Origin: Brachionus manjavacas
Taxonomy: Eukaryota > Rotifera > Eurotatoria > Ploima > Brachionidae
Assembly (NCBI GenBank): GCA_019054805.1
Contig: JAHQIY010000005.1
Span: forward strand, 5,749,501 to 5,813,500
Direction: 5' to 3'
Length of the DNA: 64,000 nucleotides
Shown here: piece after piece, positions 12,201 to 23,238 of the stretch
How positions within the stretch are numbered: the stretch's first letter is position 1
Layout: each line of letters begins with the position of its first letter
Position numbers and translations under genes: made by a program
The notes under the pieces: generated by a model
Seen by the model: the letters and a program-made list of their open reading frames with translations, nothing else
The model's database searches: none
What the model was told of the DNA's origin: nothing

Positions 12201-15200
12201 TTTAATAAAAAAAAATAAATCTTTAAATTTTTTTAAAAAAATTGAAAATTGATTTTTAATTATTCAATTTACAAATTTAGATTGTTTCCTATTCCTTTTG
12301 AAAATTGTTAGATATTTTTTTTAATTATTGTGTCTTTTCTATATTCTAATTTTTAATAATAATTATGTATTGCCTCCTTACTCGCAGCCTTATAAGCCAG
12401 AAATCACAAAATGTAAGTGCTAGTCCCTTCGCTGCTTCCTGGGTCTATTTTACTTTTTAAGACTAAAAATGCTTCTAAATTTTATTCTCAATTCAAATAA
12501 ATATCCAAAACCTTTTTATATTCAACTATTATTGTTTATGGTCATAAAATGATGATTGTGTAATGTTTTCGTGTATTTTCAAGACTATAAATTAATGAAA
12601 ATTTTTTTCTTTATCAATTTGATTAACCTTAAGTACTCACCGCCTTTTCTGTCTGTATTATTTTACCCTTCTCTTCTTAGGCTCCATAGGGTTAATTTTC
12701 TAATCATAAAAATGAACCAAATCGTTTTAAAGATTCTATTTTCATAATATACGCCATTTTAGAATTTTATTAGTTGCCTTTTCACAAAAAAGTTGGAACA
12801 TGGTTAAACTAAAATTTTTCGTGCAAACAAATCTTTCAATTTTCTGTTTTTATTAAGCTAAAAAAATTTGAAAAAAAAAGGTAAGATTAAATTATTTACA
12901 CTGAGGGTATAAACAAAAAATATCTTTCAATAAAAGATTTATTCTACAAAATGTAAAAAAAAAAACACTAAACACTAAATCAACTCAACCGTTTTTCATC
13001 GTTCGATATTACCATGCGTTCTTATTAAAAAATGTTTTAACACGGGCGAGATTTACTTTGGTGCATGGTCCGAAAGTATGTCTTAGTTTATGGTGCAGTA
13101 TAAAACGAGGGAATACTGTAGATGAAAATCAGCCTTTTTATGATTCCTTATTCAAAAAAGAAATTTACTTTTATAAATCTTTTATAATATATTTAATAGT
13201 TTATAGTGATTGTCTTTCACAAAGAAAATTTCCTATACTCTTCATGGAGATTTCGCGTCAAATTAAAATTAATTCAACGCACCGGTATTAAAGAATATTT
13301 TTGCAGCGGAAATTCAGCGCTATCGATTGATATCTAATATTACATTTAAAACTTTCATAAAAAATTTCAAAGTTTTTTTTTCAAGCCGCTGGTATTCTTT
13401 TCGATTTTTAAACTTTTAAATTTTTAACAAATTTGAAGTAAAAATTGAATGAAAAAAAGATTTAGAAAATAAATTTTTGCCGAAATAATAAGAGTTCTGA
13501 GTAAAAGTTGAAAATAAATTAGGTAATTTCAAATTTTGGTCGATCAGGTTAATGGTTTTAAATCTGAATTTTTTAAAAAATCTTTTTTTTTTAATTCAGA
13601 ATATCTTACAACTAATTTATTTCTAATGTACAAGGAAGTAAAGAATATTTTCAAATATTTGATTTTTTATTTTTTAATTTTATTTGAAGCAAATCGAACT
13701 TCTAATTTTTTTTTTAATTAAAAAAATTCCAATTTGAATGATTTTTTTCTGATTCAGCGTTAAAAATTTTCATATTTCTATTAATTAAATAAAATATTTA
13801 TTTCCTTTTTACTACTATTATTAAAAATTTATTCAATTAAGAATTGAATTTCTTTTTTTGATTTTAGAATTTTTTTCCAGAATAGCTTCAATTTCAATAA
13901 TACTTCGAACCGTTCACCGAAAATCTGACAAATTCATTTTGATTCATTATTTTTCAAAAATAAACTTTAATAAATACTTCTTTTAAAATTTCCTGGCATT
14001 TATTTATCCAAAAAATAATATGAGGTACCAGCCTGCTATAAGTTAGTCATCTCTAAATTAGGTTCATATAAACTGCTAGTAGTTTAAATTTTTCATATGC
14101 CTTGTTTTATTTAGTTAAGTATTTTAGCATTATCACCAAAATCCAGACGTTGTATTAAAATTTAAAATCATATATTTTTCAAGTTTTCAAATTTTTTTAC
14201 GCCCAGAGAACCGACCTAAAATACCTAAAAATTTTCATTTATTTTGACTTAAAAACTTTCCAGACCTAAAAAATCAAACAAAGAAAGTAATTTATGACTC
14301 TAACACAATTTCGAATTTATTAAAATCGAAAGTCAAATAAATTTTGGGAATATGTTTTTTTTTAAAACTACATAAAAGATAACTGAGATCTAGAGGTCTA
14401 ATGCGGTTATTAATACACATTATTAATGTTTAAATTTAAGTTTACTCTTAATGCCCTAGAGTAAAGGAATAAGCTATATCTAGTGATATTTTTTGGTAGT
14501 CATTTAACTTATTATCATTATTTTTTTCAGACATTTAAGCAATAAATCAAAAAAAAAAGGAGAGTACATAAATTTTATTTTGATTTATTTTTTGACTTCA
14601 CTTTCGAGTTTTTTGTCTACCAAGTTTGCAATATATTTTTTAGAAAAATTTAGTCTAACTGAGAGCTGTATTTAAAGAGCTAAATTTGTTCAATTTTAAC
14701 CACTACACCAAACGAGGTAAGACAATGATAAGATTAAAAATTTAAATCTTTTTTGTTCTTTTTGTAATTTTTGATAACTAAATTTTAGATTGATACATAA
14801 TAACAAAAAGATAAAAGTTTAAGTTTAGATATAAGAATAAAAAGTCAGATAATTTTAATTTTTACTTGACTATTCATGCACCAAACTGTTTTTATTAAAT
14901 TCAAAAAATAAAATTATTTAAAATATAGAATTGGTTTTTTAAATAGAAAAATGTTCGATAATTCTCTTAAAATTATTTCACAAATTTTCGACAAAGGATA
15001 TTTCAATTTGGAAAAAAAAATAACCGGAAAAACTATCAAGTGATTAAAATTTATTAAAAGATATATTTTGAATTTTATCTTTTTTAATTTTTTTATTAAT
15101 AAAATCAATTATTTTTACTTTTAGGTTTTTAAAAAAATGTTAAAAAAAAAAGACTTTTGTAGAACTCCAAAATTTTGGTACATTTCTTTACAATTTTTGA

Positions 15201-18200
15201 AAAAGGTTCTGTTTATAAAATTTTTGTAACTAGGGTTTAAATTTAAATAAAATATTATAAATTAGAATGTCTGAGACTACGGATTACGATTTGGAGCACT
15301 ATACAAAAAAAGAAAGATTGACTCTCAGTTTTGCAACTCATAATTTTAATTAATAAATTTTCTTTAGATTTTTAGTTATAAATTTTACTTATGAAATTAA
15401 AAGTAAAAGCTCAAGTTGTTCTATTTGATATAAACAAAATTTTATTGTAAGAAAATGTTATAATGGCTATATTTATTTGAAAATTTTTTTTATGTTTTCA
15501 AAAACAATATTAGCCAAATAGATAATTAATTTAAATTTTTTATTTAAAAATAAGAATGATACAGTTAAATTTGTAAGAAATCACTTGCTTGTTTTTTTAT
15601 TAAATTAGGAAAAATTATTTCATCAGCTTGATTTTCCAAGGAATTTAAATCATTCAAATAGGAAACCCAATGATTTGCAAAATAACTTTATTTTGGTTTG
15701 AGAAACTGTTTTGTTATCTAGACTTTGGTCTTTACAAATAAAAATTTGAATTCTATCATTTTTGTCACCGCTTTTTTTATTATTCATCAATTTTAAAAAG
15801 TTCAAATTTTTAATAACAGCAAGTTTAACATCAAAAATAATTTATTTGTTTTAAAAAACCAATTTATTATCTGAGATAATTTTTCTAAATGCAAAAAAAT
15901 AAGCACTAAAAGTAAGCAAAAATTTTGTCTCCTCATGTTTTGTTTATTATAATTAAATTGAATTTCTTATACCCAAATTTCTTATAAACAGTTGTATTTT
16001 AATCACGATCATGTTATTTATTTATTTATTGAATTGAATTAACCTCCTTTAAGGAGAAGTAAAAAAATTAATTTTTTTGTGTTTTTGTGTTTTTTTTTAA
16101 AAATGAAAAATTATTACATAAAAATAAAATTTTAAAATAAAAAAGCAACGTTAGTTCAAAAATAGAAAAAGACATGAAAGTTAGAAAGCAAGAAAACTCG
16201 GACCAAAATTCAAGAATTTCGTTTATTTTGAATTAGCTCATTTAAGAGAGTTCTCTAATGTTTAAATTTTAAATTGCAAAGACATTACCAAATTGAATCA
16301 GATTTACCATCATTACTAATCAGATTAAACTTAAGATTTTCTTTAAGTTGGCTTATATTTACTGTAATTTTTGAGGTTTCAATTTTAAAATATTTGAAAA
16401 TAAGTATCAAATCGGAGGAAAAAGATTTATTAGAGGGGGGTCACTTAGGATAGATTTTAAAAATTGTGATGAGAGATAATTATATTTAATTGTATCAATA
16501 AAAGTTAGTTTTGAAAATAGATAAAATTCATCAAAGTTGAATACTTTCAGTATTTTTAAGACTCGTGAAATGTGACAGTAGGTTTTAAACCAAACACTTG
16601 TCTAATTAAGTTGTTTTGTAATTTATTTATTGAATCCTTTATGGTCGAATTAAGAGTGAGAGCCTCAAGACCATATGTGAATTTAGATTAACAATATACT
16701 TTGTATATGTCATAACTAAATAGTCAAACTATTTACTTTAGCTAAATTAAATAAAAAATAACAATTTTAGCTAAACAAAAATTAACAAAATAGTCAACTT
16801 AATTTTTAACCAAACTTAATGCTAATTTTAGCTAAATTTATATATTTTAGCTAAATAAAATGTTTTTACTGCATATTAAGTAAAATTGAATAATATAATT
16901 TTGAAGTTTATATGGGCTCGATTAGTGAATCAATCAGGGTCCACAAATCATCTTTTTATGCCGAAATAGACAAAGTATAGTCGAAAAGTCTATACTAGGC
17001 AAAATTTAGAGCAAAAAATAAAATCTCTACTTGAAGCAAAATCCAATTCTAATACAAAGAATCAAAGCGATTATTATTTACTAAAAAAATATCAATTATT
17101 TGAAATAAGCGGGGTTATGAGGCTAATAAGTAAGGTGAAAGATGATAACAAAATCTTGATTGTTGTGCCGTACGAAGAAATTTTTGACAAAATTCATTTA
17201 ATTCACCTAAGTATCAGGCATGGTGGAGTTAACAAAATGGTAAAAGCATGTAATGCAAAATTTGAGAACATCAATCAAAAATTTATTCTAATTTATAAGT
17301 CTAATTTAAGCACAGAAGAAGAACTTCAACAAGTTAATTATTTAGTACCAGATGTCGATCGTGGTCCTGCTGATTTGTTAAATATTCTGGCTTATAATAT
17401 TCTGGATTAACTAAAATAAACTCTAAGAACATGACATATCAGTTAGCCACAAAATATAGGATTATAGCCGGCTGGCATACTAAAAAAGTTCCACATTTGC
17501 AAACAAAAGTTGTTAAATATTAAGTTTTTTGATTTAAGTTGCGAAAAAACTCTTAGGCAAATTAATAGTCTGTATTCTATATGTGGCGGACAAGGTATAG
17601 TGAAGTGCAATTGTTCAGGCAAATGCGAGAGGAATTGTTCTTGTAAAAAAGCAATGTTTTATGCAATTCAAAGTGCCATAAATTTTTAAATACTTATTTT
17701 ATTAAAATCAATTTGATTTTTACTTAAATTACATTTTTTTATATATTAAGCTTAAAAATTAGTTGTAATATAAATTTTATTTAAATAAAAATTTTTGTAT
17801 CAATTTTACTTAAACGTTAATAATTTAGCTAAAGTAAAAAGTATGACTATTTAGTTATGACATATAAAAATTATTTAAATTTAGGTGAAGAGGTAGGACT
17901 ATTTTTAGGCAAATGATACGAAATTCCAAAAAAGCTGCTCTGAACTTTTTTGAAATTTTTAACTGCCTGTGTGTCAAGGTCAAGATTTGAATCTATAATG
18001 AATCCCAAGTATTCCATCTGATTTGCTTCTTTAAGTTCCTAACCGACTTAGATAATTGAAAGCCACAGTTAACAACTTTTGTTTTATTAGGGTTAAATTT
18101 TATTCTCCGTTTCATGTTATGCTTAAAGGATGTTAAACTAAAATAATGGTAATGGCTAAGAAAGGTGTAATTTTATCAAAGAGAAAAAATTCCTAATGTT

Positions 18201-20870
18201 CCGAATGAAATATAACAAATATGAAATATAACATAGAGAAAACTGATGAAAACTGATAATACCTGCAGGTAAATTACCTGCAGGTATTTTATTGCCTTTT
18301 ATTTTTATGTGGACAACTGGTCACATTTGAGCATTGAAATTTAAGCTTTGGAATTTATTTATTTGAAATACAATTTTGAAAGGGAAATTGTCTTTCTTTA
18401 AATGTTACACAGGCACTAACATTGTAAACTGGCACATAGCCCTGTCTGTCAAAGTCAACGGTAGAACAAGAAGAAGCTCCAACCAGCACAGCTTGGTCCG
18501 ACCACTTCCTGCCAACAGCCAACTGAGAGAGCAATTTTTCACTTATAGAGTGACTATGCCATGGAACGCCCTACCCCTAGAGATCGTTCAATCCATATCC
18601 GTCAACCAATTCAAGAACAGACTGGATAAGTACATATGTAAGGAGAAACCTACCATGGATGAAGTCATGAGGCTCGGTAGAATCGATACGAGGGAATGGT
18701 GTACATACCACAGTTACCATAGATTGGAACCTACTGTTTCCCATCTTCGGAAGTCTAGCTTGCTAACTTGTTGTAACTTATACTTGTATTATTATTATTA
18801 TTAATATAAGGGCAGTTTCTGGTTTCAAATTTTTATTTATAAAAAAATAGAAAGGTAATTCATATTCAGATAATGGAAAAAAACGTAAAAATATTAATTT
18901 CTGAATTTGGATTTCAGTAATATTAAATTTTTATACATGCTATCTTAGAAAAATTGGAGAATAGTCTGGTCAAAAAATAAGCAGATCAATATTTCTTCTA
19001 ACTTTCAAAAAACATATTTTTAATAAAATATTGTCCTGGAATGTCACTCTGTAGTATCTGAAAAAAAACACACGAATGGATGATCGAAAAGGGCTTTATA
19101 CTTAAACTCATCTTCTTTTAAAATTTTACTTAACTTCTCTTGAACAACTGTTTATTAATTTATTTCATTTTCTATCTTTTATTGTATTATCTAGTTTTAT
19201 AATATACTTATTTTAAAAGCTCCTTAAAAACCAAAAAAGAGATATTTTAAGTTTATTTAAAACATGAAAACACAATGTGATTAAACTTTCAAAAAATTAT
19301 TTTCCTTTTTGAATTTTATCAGAATTTTATTTTATTTGGTCCTGTTCCTTTTTGTACTTTCTAAATTTAATGGAATTTTTAATCATTATATTGAAAACTA
19401 AACGGGGTCCGGAACCGAGCCCTCTTTAAAGAATCGGTCGGGTATGCTGGAGGTAAGAGAAATATTAGTTAAAATTTGAAATTTATATTTAAAATATTGA
19501 TCATTAAAATCTTTCTTTTAATTACCATTAAGTACAAAAAGTACAGGAAGGATTTTTACTTTTTAACATTCTCATTATCTTTACCTCATTTAAAAGGCAT
19601 GATAAATAGAACAAAATGATTTTAAAAAAAAAATTTTTGATTAAGAAAATTATTTAAAATTGATTCTTTAAAAAATTAGATTCAATAAGTCAAAAAAAAG
19701 TAAAAGAGATAAATAAAATTAATCAATAAATCGTTATTTTTTGTCCGGCAGGGAATTTTGAGCGAATAAAAAGAAAAATTTTAGACTTTTTTAGAATGAA
19801 AAAGTAAAGCGAAAAAAATTTTAGACACATAGTCCACTTTTTTACCAAATTTTAAGTAAATCTATTGAGAAAATTTGAAATTTTAAGAAAAAAAATACAA
19901 AATTTAATTTTGAAAATCCAAAAATAATTTTATAATTTGAATTTTTTCTTTTCTTATTTGTAAATTCGATAATGTTGATTTTACAGACTAAGAAAACTAC
20001 CATACGAAAAATAAAAAAATTTGTTTTCAAGGGAATATTTTTGAATTTTCAATCAATAAAAAAATTCAAAATTCCATCATTTTTTTTTATTATTTTCAAA
20101 TAAATTCAACACTTATAAATAATTTTAACGGCACAAACAAAATTTCTAAGCATTAGAAATTCTTCAATATTTAATTTAATTTTTTTTAATAAAAAACACC
20201 TTTTCCTTGCTTAACTCTCGCATTTTATGTCGAAGAAAATTAAGGCCGAATTAAGTCAAAAGTCAGTGTTGAGCTATAAATGTATTTACTTTTTTTGTAT
20301 TTAACGGGGCATAGATCAGTTGAGAAAAGGTCTCTAACCCTCTGATGAGACCCCAAACAGATTTAGCAATCACTTGCACACCTATTCTCTCAGCAATCAA
20401 TTTATCTAAAAACATTAATTGTTTAATTATCAATTTTAGTTAATAAAAAAAAAACTACATGATTCTGTCTCGGTGTCTTGGATAAAAGGGTAGTATTTTT
20501 CAGCACACGAGGACAAAGGAAATTCCGGAGAATTAGTGGTTAGTTTAAAAGAAATAGATTTTAGGACCAGATCGGAGCTGGATGGCGTCTGGAAATCTAA
20601 TTTAGGCGGATACAAAACACTTTGGTAGTGAGTCCACAGTTTTTGAAGCAAGTCTTTTTCGCACACGTTCAGCCCCGAATCAAGTTCTATCTTTAAATTT
20701 TTATCTAAATAAAATCTCTCGGGGCCGAATTGCTGGAAATTAGGTCTTGGCCACAGCGAGCCTCCTAGGTCAGGTGGCGTACCATTGAGCGGCAATCTAA
20801 CCGCGATCGGGTACAGCTTACAATCAGCTTGAGCTAATAATAACAAAATAAATAAATTTAATAAATACAT
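3215..20870 (-). CDS. HEXA/HEXB-like: Beta-N-acetylhexosaminidase (GH20, lysosomal HEXA/HEXB type)
   Basis: Removes terminal beta-linked N-acetylhexosamine from glycans, probably in the lysosome or secreted. Minus-strand exons: 20870-20459, 20405-20290, 5450-5275, 5227-5191, 5136-4437 and 3377-3215. All have GT-AG borders and all phases agree, giving about 534 codons against 530-550 for the family. Exon 1 holds a signal peptide ([17 protein letters not shown]) and the GH20 N-domain (GSLWPRP). Exon 2 holds [15 protein letters not shown]. Exons 3-4 hold [18 protein letters not shown] and [11 protein letters not shown]. Exon 5 holds ELDTPGH and [12 protein letters not shown], with the catalytic Asp-Glu near residues 351-352. 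Exon 6 holds [15 protein letters not shown] and [15 protein letters not shown]. The very short last exon was not found. Intron 2 is about 14.8 kb, extreme beside introns of about 50 bp. HEXA and HEXB cannot be told apart here. Confidence 0.93.
3696..4255. mobile_element. Fold-back (MITE-like) element in hexosaminidase intron 5
   Basis: Arms of about 90 bp face each other. The left arm reads TAAGGTTGCGAGATCATAAT onward and includes 'TTATTTTGATTATGAGG' and 'GCATAAAAAAA'. The right arm repeats these in reverse and ends in GATCTCGGCAACCTTA at 4255. TA sits at both outer edges. No coding sequence lies between the arms. It occupies most of the 1.06-kb intron between the exons at 4437 and 3377. Confidence 0.75.
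5451..7106. other. Start of the long hexosaminidase intron, no gene seen
   Basis: AT-rich intronic DNA. A short direct duplication around 'TTATTAGTAAAATTAAT' occurs at about 6985-7035. Nothing else is supported. Confidence 0.5.
7290..7605. repeat. Nested fold-back element
   Basis: Arms of about 90 bp: 7297-7380 ('TTAAAATTTATTCATTTTTT ... ATTCGAGTATAAGTGCAGCAT') and 7510-7603 in reverse ('ATGCTGCGCTTATACTCGAAT ... AATGAATAAATTTTAA'). The spacer of roughly 130 bp includes a GC-richer patch near 7470-7500. It has no coding capacity and lies inside the larger fold-back element. Confidence 0.7.
7690..8165. repeat. Dispersed repeat, copy 1, with tandem units and a GC-rich core
   Basis: Similar to 19290-19590. 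The left part contains three imperfect tandem units of about 60 bp (7735-7910), each with 'ATTTATTTGGCCCTGTTC' followed by CTTTTTGTACTTTTTGTAC runs. The right part carries the inverted form (AAAAGTACAAAAGTACAGAAAGGA). The centre is a GC-rich core, 7931-7987, ending TATGCTGGAGGTAAG and flanked by 'AATGGTAATT ... AATTACCATT'. The inverted borders suggest a non-autonomous DNA element; the family is not recognised. Confidence 0.7.
8560..9450 (-). pseudogene. Penelope-like reverse transcriptase, degenerate
   Basis: Minus-strand translation in several frames gives RT blocks in order. About 9440-9320 gives a stretch before the RT core ([19 protein letters not shown]). About 9060 gives [17 protein letters not shown], the 'lPK.HK....RPI' block. 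About 8885 gives [10 protein letters not shown], the catalytic Asp block. About 8740-8660 gives [20 protein letters not shown], matching 'GtaMG...sP.lAn....fE'. The 'LPK.HK' and 'CDFESLY' forms favour a Penelope-like element over a LINE. Stops and frameshifts are frequent, and no GIY-YIG endonuclease was recognised. Confidence 0.72.
9467..9990 (+). repeat. 3' tail of a CR1-like non-LTR retrotransposon
   Basis: The segment ends at about 9890-9985 with 'TAGCTACCATAGATGG', 'CATCTCCGCAAGCTCACTTGCTG' and a (TTA)n run. The same order of tail motifs occurs after the RT fragments at 18700-18800 (plus) and 60535-60600 (minus). The upstream part is not translatable with confidence. The (TTA)n run is taken as the 3' end. 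Confidence 0.55.
10285..10472. repeat. Small fold-back element
   Basis: 'AATCTGGTAATGTAAAACG...' at 10284-10325 is matched in reverse by 'ACAAACTTGTTACAGGTTTTA...CAGATT' at 10434-10474. The loop contains a second palindromic patch (GCAAAATGCAAAAG ... CCATTTTGC). It has no coding capacity. Confidence 0.6.
10592..10880 (+). repeat. Dispersed repeat family A, copy 1
   Basis: Shares a long diverged stretch with 58565-58835 (same strand): 'GAAGTTCAGTACAAAAGAACA', a patch near 'TGCATCAACTGTAAAGTCTGC', and 'GCAACTTTGAATGTTGCA...TTGCATT'. A weaker reverse-strand match lies at 26890-27085. The element type is unknown; it is non-coding. Confidence 0.6.
10881..16016. other. Long AT-rich part of hexosaminidase intron 2
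   Basis: About 5 kb with no gene, transposase or RT that I can support. Patches with more G+C (near 11320, 11930-12110, 12380-12440 and 13000-13330) were read on both strands without a recognisable product. It probably consists of older, unrecognisable repeats. Confidence 0.4.
16708..17862 (+). mobile_element. Ginger-like DNA transposon, internally deleted
   Basis: The termini are TGTCATAACTAAATAGTCA at 16708 and the exact reverse complement ending at 17862. Similarity of the inverted repeats continues for about 40 bp (TTACTTTAGCTAAATTA). TATA is duplicated at 16704-16707 and 17863-17866, and the copy at 51218-51978 shows the empty site GTATATAAA. TGTNR termini with a 4-bp duplication are the reported pattern of Ginger1 elements. 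The inside codes for an integrase-type zinc-binding region and a Cys-rich tail like that of KRBA2-type proteins. At 1155 bp it lacks most of the DDE core. Confidence 0.82.
17000..17690 (+). pseudogene. Integrase-like (KRBA2/Ginger type) protein remnant
   Basis: An open frame runs from about 17000 to 17409. It gives [18 protein letters not shown], then [19 protein letters not shown] with the H..H part of an H2C2 integrase zinc-binding fold. After about 17430, frameshifted pieces give [18 protein letters not shown] and [20 protein letters not shown] followed by CNSKCH, the Cys-rich C-terminal motif of KRBA2-like integrases. The catalytic DDE segment is absent and the frames are broken. The whole lies inside the transposon at 16708-17862. 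Confidence 0.75.
18258..18288. repeat. Perfect 31-bp palindrome
   Basis: AATACCTGCAGGTAA and its exact reverse complement are separated by one A. Each arm itself contains the palindrome ACCTGCAGGT, so two alternative hairpins are possible. It lies in the hexosaminidase intron between two retroelement fragments. Confidence 0.9.
18376..18805 (+). pseudogene. CR1-like reverse transcriptase C-terminus with (TTA)n tail
   Basis: An open frame of 142 codons gives [20 protein letters not shown], then [20 protein letters not shown] and FKNRLDKYI, the classical C-terminus of CR1/L2-type non-LTR RT. It ends in 'CATCTTCGGAAGTCTAGCTTGCT' and a (TTA)n run at 18787-18802, the element's 3' end. The 5' part with the RT core is missing. 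The open frame and low decay suggest a younger copy than the one at 9467-9990. Confidence 0.85.
19290..19590. repeat. Dispersed repeat, copy 2, with GC-rich core
   Basis: Matches 7690-8165 over its whole length but has a single left unit ('ATTTTATTTGGTCCTGTTCC') instead of three. The GC-rich core at 19398-19457 again ends TATGCTGGAGGTAAG. The right side has 'AATTACCATTAAGTACAAAAAGTACAGGAAGGA', then 'CATTATCTTTACCTCATT'. The stretch from here to the exon at 20290 shows nothing further. Confidence 0.75.
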
Positions 20871-22381
20871 GATTTAAAGTCGAATGATTAAACAATTATG
20901 AAAGAGCCCTACTAGTTTATAGAGTCATAAAAATAAAGATAATTATTTTTAGGGCCACAGATAAGCTGTTTTTGTTTAGTTGGAATAATTAAATTATTTG
21001 TTCGTGCATAGATAAGATAAATGAGCTTAGTTTTCTAATGCAGTTTACTGTAAACATCGATTTTCTATCAATGATATTTGTTTGTTTCTATTATTCCAAT
21101 TAATCAGTATTTAAACAAGTTAAAAATCGGAAAAATATATTTTCAAATTTTAGAAATATTTTCTAGATTTTGGCAACACAACAAAAAACTTTATCTTATT
21201 TTTTGGTTCAATGGGTATCAAAGCTTTTATTTTTTTAATTATATATTAATGACATTCAAAAAAAATTACAATTAAAAAATCAATATTTTTTAAAAATTAA
21301 TTTTTTTAGAAAATTTTAGATTAATTTTGTTAAAATTTATTTTAGTTTTTTTTGTTGGAAAAATTTTGCATGCGATGCTGTTAATTAATTGAAACTGATA
21401 GGGTTTCAATTTATTTAATCTAATTTTGATCAATTTTAATTAAGTCAGTTGTTTAATCAATAATTGCTTTTAATAAAATGTTGCATTGGAAAAATTGCGT
21501 GCACCAATTTGAGAAAAAAAGCCAAGGAAACATACTTCAAATGAAGGATATTATTTTAAATTAAAATTGTCAAAATGTGCATCTATTAATATTTATTTCT
21601 CTGATTTTGTTTATTTAATTTATTTAAACAGGATACTTTTAAGTCTGGCTACGGTTCGAAGCAATCACGGAAATAAAAATTATGATAATTTTATTATTCC
21701 AATCAACCGATTGCAAATTATGTCTAGAAAAATCTATTTCTTAGATATTGAAATTAAGCTAGTTATAAACAAAAACGAGAGTTCTAATTAAAAGCTAGGC
21801 TGTTTTTAAATTGAAAAAAAGTGTTAAAATCAGCACTTAATTACAATCGAGGTTCCTGGAAAAATCTAAAAAATTGAAACAAAAATTTAATAAAATTTTC
21901 GGTGATCAAAAATTATGTCTTTGGTTCTGAATCTAGGGTGCTCGAGTTGAAAAAAAGTGAATCATTCAATAATACTACATAATCATAAAATTTTGAGTAG
22001 ATTTATGTACAAAGTTATTTAGAACAGGTTCTATGGCTCCTTACCTAGAATGGTTCACTTCTCTTGCAATTTTGCCAAGTGAGAATTTGAATCTAATTTG
22101 TATTTTGAACAGGTTGCTTTAAACCAAGATTATGCTTTGAATTAGTGGAAAAAGTGCCTGATTAATTAAGCAAATGAATGTTGTAATTAATTTACCATAG
22201 CCATTCCTGGATATAAATAAAGAGCCAGAGTTAACTTATCGTCATATTTTAATTTTATTCACTTTATGACATTAGAACGATGCTTTGAAAGAAAATCGAT
22301 TTATAATTTTTTTTTCATATTTTACCTAGTCTTCATAAAATTAATTTTTATTTTTTTTTAGATTTTTTTAGTAATAAATCT
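20871..22381. other. Intergenic region between divergent hexosaminidase and Ras genes
   Basis: About 1.5 kb between the hexosaminidase start (minus) and the Ras start (plus), presumably holding both promoters. It is AT-rich. No convincing TATA box, initiator or conserved block could be singled out. Short open frames here look like chance. Confidence 0.5.

Positions 22382-23238
<857 letters not shown>

Larger units (their letters stand above)
16017..18120 (-). mobile_element. 5'-truncated non-LTR retrotransposon, copy A, split by a Ginger-like insertion
   Basis: The 3' end is at 16017 (plus-strand ATTTATTTATTTATTG, a tetranucleotide tail on the minus strand, next to 'CCTCCTTTAAGGAGAAG'). Minus-strand reading gives RT C-terminal pieces: about 18110-17900 with '[19 protein letters not shown]' and 'NTWDS..IQ.LTL', then past the insertion the connection-like region. 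A second copy at 51218-51978 is highly similar and uninterrupted. The insertion at 16708-17862 therefore happened after this copy landed. Confidence 0.78.

Noticed and set aside
12360-12440. GC-richer patch considered as a tRNA or exon
   Set aside because: No cloverleaf pairing and no coherent protein or splice sites.
13058-13291. 77-codon plus-strand open frame
   Set aside because: No recognisable domain, no splice partner; lies in a transposon-rich intron.
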